Assembly: GCA_031553035.1 (NCBI GenBank)
Contig: JAVBLY010000003.1
Span: 124,001 to 188,000, forward strand
Length of the DNA stretch: 64,000 nucleotides
DNA from: JAVBLY01 sp031553035
GTDB taxonomy: Bacteria; Bacillota; Clostridia; Peptostreptococcales; Anaerovoracaceae
Direction of reading: 5' to 3'
In this document: positions 60,019 to 64,000 of the stretch, one piece after another
How positions within the stretch are numbered: position 1 is the stretch's first letter
Layout of the letters: the number at the start of each line of letters is the position of its first letter
The notes under the pieces: model-generated
Databases searched by the model: none
What the model saw: only the letters and a program-made list of their open reading frames with translations
What the model was told of the DNA's origin: nothing
Program-made: the position numbers and the translations under genes

Positions 60019-61947
60019 ATGAATATCCGAACAAAAATTACATTGCCAATGATCTTGTTGCCTCTAGTTTCAAGCTTGATCGTTTTGCTGGTTTGTATCC
60101 TGCTTTATACGAGTGATGCCAAACAGAGACAGAACGATATGCTTACCAGTGCTGCAAATACTTTTGAAAGCAACCTTGAGATAAGCAAACATGATGCGGA
60201 ACAGGCAGCAAGGGCAATTTCTTTTGATAATGTGCTGATTAATGGTTTTCAAAATGAAAAAGCTGTTGCAAGCAGAGCTGCCGACCTTAAGGATGAAACC
60301 GAGGTCGATTTTGTAATTGTGACAGAAAATAAAGGATTTGCTATAAATAACACACTGGATACAGAGCAAAAGAATGAATATCTGGCAGACAAGGTGAGTG
60401 TATCCGGAGCTCTTTCCGGAGAGCCTGTTACTACTATTGATTACGGTAAAAATATTCCCTTGTCTATTCAGTCGGCTTATCCTGTTTATGATGGAAACGA
60501 TAAAATGATCGGAACCGTAATGGCAGGCTATCGACTTGATAATGAAGGCTATGTCGAAAATATCAAGAAGTTGACCGGCAGTGAAGCCACAGTATCCATG
60601 GCCAACGAAAGAGTCGCAACGACAGTAGAAAATGAAGATGGTGAGAGAGCCGTGGGCACAAAGATAGACAAGGATATCTGGGCGGCAGTTGCAAACGGAA
60701 AAACTTATTCCGGTGATACAGAGATACTTGGTGAAAATGCAGTAGTGGAGTACCGTCCCCTCATGAAAGGGGATCAGGTCATAGGAATGTATTTTGTGGG
60801 GCTCTATACCAAATCTATTGATGATGCTATTTTACGTTTCATCATAATCGGTGCGTCGGTTGCATTGATATTGATGGCCATTGCAGCAGTCATGGGATTC
60901 CGGATCTCGGGAAAGATCGTCCGCCCCATCCACAAACTTGTGGGCATAGCTCACAGGATCGCTGAAGGAGATGTGGACGTAGAAATACAGACAGAAAGCA
61001 AGGATGAAACGGCTGAGTTGACAAAAGCTTTTTCTGAAATGATATCCAGTTTTAAAACTCAGGCTCAGGTACTGACATCGATAGCCGACGGTGATTATAC
61101 GACAGACATAAAACCTGAATCATCGGCAGATCTGGTTGGAAACGCAATAGTATCCATGCTCAAAAACAACAACAAACTGCTGACTGAGATAAGGTCAACA
61201 TCGGAACAGGTTGCCAGGGGATCTTCACAGATCGCAAACAGTGCTCAGGAACTTTCTTCCGGTTCTGCAGAGCAGGCGGTGACTATACAGAAATTTGCAC
61301 AAACCATAAAGGATCTTCAGAAGCAGGCGGAAAACAGCAATGAACTAGCGGACAAGACCTACGAAGCAAGCAGAGAATCCGGACGCCTTATGAAAGAAAG
61401 TATCGAATATATGAATGAGATGTCAGCCGCTATGAAGGATATCGATGCCGGAAGCAAAAGCATAGCTGACATAATAAAGATGATAGATAACATTGCCTTC
61501 CAGACTAATATCCTTGCTCTCAATGCAGCAGTTGAGGCAGCAAGGGCCGGAGTTCACGGAAAAGGGTTTGCCGTAGTTGCAGACGAAGTGAGAAATCTGG
61601 CAGAAAAAAGTGCCGAGGCAGCAAATGCAACGACAGAACTTATCACAAGCAATCTTCTAAAAGTTGATCAAGGGAACAATATAGCTGTTTCAGCAGAGGA
61701 TAGTCTTGCCAAGGTTGCCGGTATATCTGAAAGAAATGCAGAATCCATGAAGGAGATCAATAAAGCTTCATCACTTCAGACATCTATGATCGATGAACTG
61801 ATCATAGGAATAGAGCAGATATCAAATGTTGTTGAAGCTAACAGCGCGGCAGCAGAGGAAAATGCCGCATCAGCAGAAGAAATGAGTGCCCAGAGTGATA
61901 ATCTGGATAATACCATTTCCAAGTTTAAAACGAGAAAAGAACTGTAG
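60019..61947 (+). CDS. Methyl-accepting chemotaxis protein
   Basis: 642 residues. Membrane helix 1 (about 10-32), an extracellular single-Cache-type sensor (about 33-270, with VMAGYRLDNEGYVE and VGTKIDKDIW), membrane helix 2 (about 273-294), HAMP (about 295-347), and the signalling domain with the hairpin tip FQTNILALNAAVEAARAGV (from about residue 494). It signals to CheA/CheW; none is encoded here. No C-terminal CheR pentapeptide. AGGA lies before the ATG. It ends 6 nt before gdpP. Confidence 0.93.
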   Translation: MNIRTKITLPMILLPLVSSLIVLLVCILLYTSDAKQRQNDMLTSAANTFESNLEISKHDAEQAARAISFDNVLINGFQNEKAVASRAADLKDETEVDFVIVTENKGFAINNTLDTEQKNEYLADKVSVSGALSGEPVTTIDYGKNIPLSIQSAYPVYDGNDKMIGTVMAGYRLDNEGYVENIKKLTGSEATVSMANERVATTVENEDGERAVGTKIDKDIWAAVANGKTYSGDTEILGENAVVEYRPLMKGDQVIGMYFVGLYTKSIDDAILRFIIIGASVALILMAIAAVMGFRISGKIVRPIHKLVGIAHRIAEGDVDVEIQTESKDETAELTKAFSEMISSFKTQAQVLTSIADGDYTTDIKPESSADLVGNAIVSMLKNNNKLLTEIRSTSEQVARGSSQIANSAQELSSGSAEQAVTIQKFAQTIKDLQKQAENSNELADKTYEASRESGRLMKESIEYMNEMSAAMKDIDAGSKSIADIIKMIDNIAFQTNILALNAAVEAARAGVHGKGFAVVADEVRNLAEKSAEAANATTELITSNLLKVDQGNNIAVSAEDSLAKVAGISERNAESMKEINKASSLQTSMIDELIIGIEQISNVVEANSAAAEENAASAEEMSAQSDNLDNTISKFKTRKEL

Positions 61948-61953
61948 GAGAAC

Positions 61954-63927
61954 ATGGGAGATAAATTATTAAGAAAAATAACAGTGCCGTATATCATAGG
62001 TGGAAGTATCATGTTCGCTGCCTTTATGATCGCCGCATTTTTTATCAGCTACAGAGTCGGGCTCATCGTTGTTGCAGCAGGTGTAGCTTTGGGGATATAT
62101 ACTCTGGTAATGTTCAGGCATCAGAGATTCTGGATATATGATCAGTTTCAGAATATCGAAGGCCAGGTTGAGGATACTTTAAGGTACTCATTTAATAATC
62201 ATCCCCTGCCGTTTTGCGTTGCTGACCGAGACGGACTAATACCCATGACCAACGGCAAATTCAAGGAAATTTTTCCCGAGACAAAGATATTAAAGACCAA
62301 AGTTGAGGATGTATTCGGTCATAAACATGACGAATTTCTCCCGGAAAACAATAAAGAAAGATTCAAGATTACAGTTAACGAAAGAATATATCAGCTATTG
62401 CCTACATACCTCAACAAGGATGTGAACAACAGCGTTATAATATATATGCAGGATATCACCGAACTGATGAACATAAGGCAAACATATGACGATGAAAAAG
62501 TATGTATGGCTTATGTGACGGTGGATAATTATGATGAGCTCATATCCCGCTCTCCCGACGAAAGACGATCCCTGATTTCATCCAACATCGAAAATGTGAT
62601 CAGGCAGTGGGCAGGAGGCCTGAATGCCTCGATTCTCAGATATAAAAGCGACAGATATCTGATCATTTTCGGAAAGAAACATTATAATGGATTGTTGGAA
62701 GGAAAATTTTCTATACTGGACGAAGCAAGAAAAATCCAGACAGATGCCGACTTTCCGGTCTCTCTAAGCATAGGGCTTGGACTTGAAGGAGATACTCCGC
62801 AGCAGACCGCGGAATATGCAGGGTTTGCTCTTGATATGGCTTTCGGCCGTGGCGGCGATCAGGCGGTCGTAAAGAAGGGAACTCAGGTCAGATATTACGG
62901 AGGAAAAGTTCAGGTAATAGAAAAAAGAAACAAGGGCAAATCCAGGGTAATGTCTCATGCAATGAAGAGGCTGATGAAGCATTCATCCAAAATAATAATA
63001 ATGGGACACAAAAATCCGGATATGGATTCCCTTGGTTCAGCAATAGGTATACACAGGATAGCCTTCAACTGCAATAAGGACGCACATATAGTCATGCAGG
63101 ATTACAATTATTCACTTTCGGAAGTATATGAAATGGCAGAGAAATCCGGTACATACAAATTCGTTAATAATGAAGAAGCCTTAAGCCTGGTGGACAAAGA
63201 TACTTTACTGGTGGTGGTAGACACACATATCCCGAATCTCACTGAGTGCCCTGAACTTCTGTCAAAAACCGAGAAGATCATACTCATCGATCATCACCGT
63301 AGGACTGAGACTTTTATCGATAATGCTACGCTTACATACATGGAGCCGTCCGCATCATCCACATCCGAGCTGATAACCGAGATCCTTCAGTACGATGATG
63401 ACAACAACAAGATCAACAAGCTGGAAGCCGAACTGCTTTTAGCCGGAATATATGTGGACACCAATGGATTCTCGGTCAATACAGGTACCAGGACCTTTGA
63501 GGCGGCATCATGGCTCAGGCAAAACGGAGCTGCCAGTACTTCTGTCAGGCAGTTCCTTCAGACAAACATGGAAGACTTTAAGCAGAGAGCAGAGATTATT
63601 TCAAATGCGGAATTCATGAAAAACGGTGTCGCGATCTCCAAGAGTGAAGGCAAACACGCCAACTCTCAGATAACAGTTGCCCAGGCGGCAGATGAACTAT
63701 TAGACATAAAGGGAATAATCGCCAGCTTTGTTGTAGGTGAAACGAAGAAAGAAGTTGTAGTAAGCGCACGGTCACTGGGCGAACTGAATGTTCAGACAAT
63801 AATGGAAAGACTTGGCGGAGGGGGACATCTCACAATGGCAGCAGCCCAAATCAAGGATAAAACGCCTGACGAAGTAATCAGGAAGATAAAGAAGTACGTT
63901 AGAGAAACAATAAGTGAATCTAAGTAG
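61954..63927 (+). CDS. gdpP: Cyclic-di-AMP phosphodiesterase GdpP
   Basis: 657 residues. Two N-terminal membrane helices (about 10-55), a PAS-like domain (about 75-165), a degenerate GGDEF domain (about 175-300, no GGDEF sequence), then DHH (GHKNPDMDSLGSA from residue 351, VVVDTH, LIDHH) and DHHA1 ending GGGGHLTMAAAQ. It hydrolyses c-di-AMP to pApA and so affects potassium, osmotic and wall stress. The ribosome site AGGAG overlaps the MCP stop, implying coupling. rplI follows, the usual gdpP-rplI order. Confidence 0.95.
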   Translation: MGDKLLRKITVPYIIGGSIMFAAFMIAAFFISYRVGLIVVAAGVALGIYTLVMFRHQRFWIYDQFQNIEGQVEDTLRYSFNNHPLPFCVADRDGLIPMTNGKFKEIFPETKILKTKVEDVFGHKHDEFLPENNKERFKITVNERIYQLLPTYLNKDVNNSVIIYMQDITELMNIRQTYDDEKVCMAYVTVDNYDELISRSPDERRSLISSNIENVIRQWAGGLNASILRYKSDRYLIIFGKKHYNGLLEGKFSILDEARKIQTDADFPVSLSIGLGLEGDTPQQTAEYAGFALDMAFGRGGDQAVVKKGTQVRYYGGKVQVIEKRNKGKSRVMSHAMKRLMKHSSKIIIMGHKNPDMDSLGSAIGIHRIAFNCNKDAHIVMQDYNYSLSEVYEMAEKSGTYKFVNNEEALSLVDKDTLLVVVDTHIPNLTECPELLSKTEKIILIDHHRRTETFIDNATLTYMEPSASSTSELITEILQYDDDNNKINKLEAELLLAGIYVDTNGFSVNTGTRTFEAASWLRQNGAASTSVRQFLQTNMEDFKQRAEIISNAEFMKNGVAISKSEGKHANSQITVAQAADELLDIKGIIASFVVGETKKEVVVSARSLGELNVQTIMERLGGGGHLTMAAAQIKDKTPDEVIRKIKKYVRETISESK

Positions 63928-63964
63928 CTAATAATGATTCAGCATGATTTTGGAGGTAGACAGA

Positions 63965-64000
63965 ATGAAAGTAATACTTATGGATGATGTTAAAAGTTTA
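63965..64000 (+). CDS. rplI: 50S ribosomal protein L9, partial
   Basis: Only 12 codons before the window end. GGAGGT (63952-63957) precedes the ATG, and MKVILMDDVKSL matches the L9 N-terminus (MKVILxxDVKxLG). Its place directly after gdpP supports the call. Confidence 0.9.
   Translation, partial: MKVILMDDVKSL

Noticed and set aside
1..64000. Insertion sequences, prophage or defence island
   Set aside because: No transposase, integrase, phage structural or defence gene other than the toxin-antitoxin pair was seen on either strand.

Overview
The window looks like the replication-origin region of a low-GC, Gram-positive anaerobe of class Clostridia. The evidence is the gene order around rpmH-dnaA-dnaN-recF-gyrBA, the walJ-htrA-rlmH trio, GatCAB with a T-box leader, strong GGAGG ribosome binding sites and frequent TTG starts. 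A relative of the Anaerovoracaceae/Eubacteriales Family XIII is my guess, from protein flavour only. Genes left of about 20.2 kb (from rlmH onward) run almost all leftward and genes right of it run rightward, which fits a bidirectional origin at dnaA.

Left flank (0-6.9 kb): an accessory block with a CmpB-like membrane protein (cut by the window edge), an OFA-type MFS carrier, a CDF metal exporter, an AlkD-like repair protein, a TetR regulator divergent from an ABC exporter, and an ArsR regulator. Several have readable promoters and operators. Core left arm (6.9-20 kb): rlmH, htrA, walJ, rnhA, a PAS-PP2C phosphatase directly behind parB, parA, two perfect parS sites, rsmG, mnmG, mnmE, jag, yidC, yidD, rnpA and rpmH (44 codons).

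Origin and right arm (20-35.7 kb): dnaA, a DnaA-box cluster with a GC patch and DnaA-trio-like triplets, dnaN, recF, a large InlB-repeat surface protein, gyrB with a terminator-like leader hairpin, gyrA, then a STAS / anti-sigma kinase / SigB-type sigma module, trpS and a short MGMT-type protein. The phosphatase that could drive the sigma switch lies 21 kb away behind parAB.

Accessory right part (35.7-64 kb): a 2218-residue adhesin with 16 CnaB-like repeats, a membrane protein, an esterase and a lipase; then an Asn-type T-box controlling gatC-gatA-gatB, in which gatB is fused in frame to a complete aspartyl-tRNA synthetase. That single-chain amidotransferase/synthetase is the most unusual item here. 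It is followed by a Phd/PIN toxin-antitoxin pair, a leftward aroK-plsC-PAP2-phosphoesterase operon, a nucleotidyltransferase, a PTS-EIIC/EAL fusion, rpsF-ssb-rpsR, a chemotaxis receptor coupled to gdpP, and the start of rplI. No insertion sequence, tRNA, rRNA or CRISPR array was seen.
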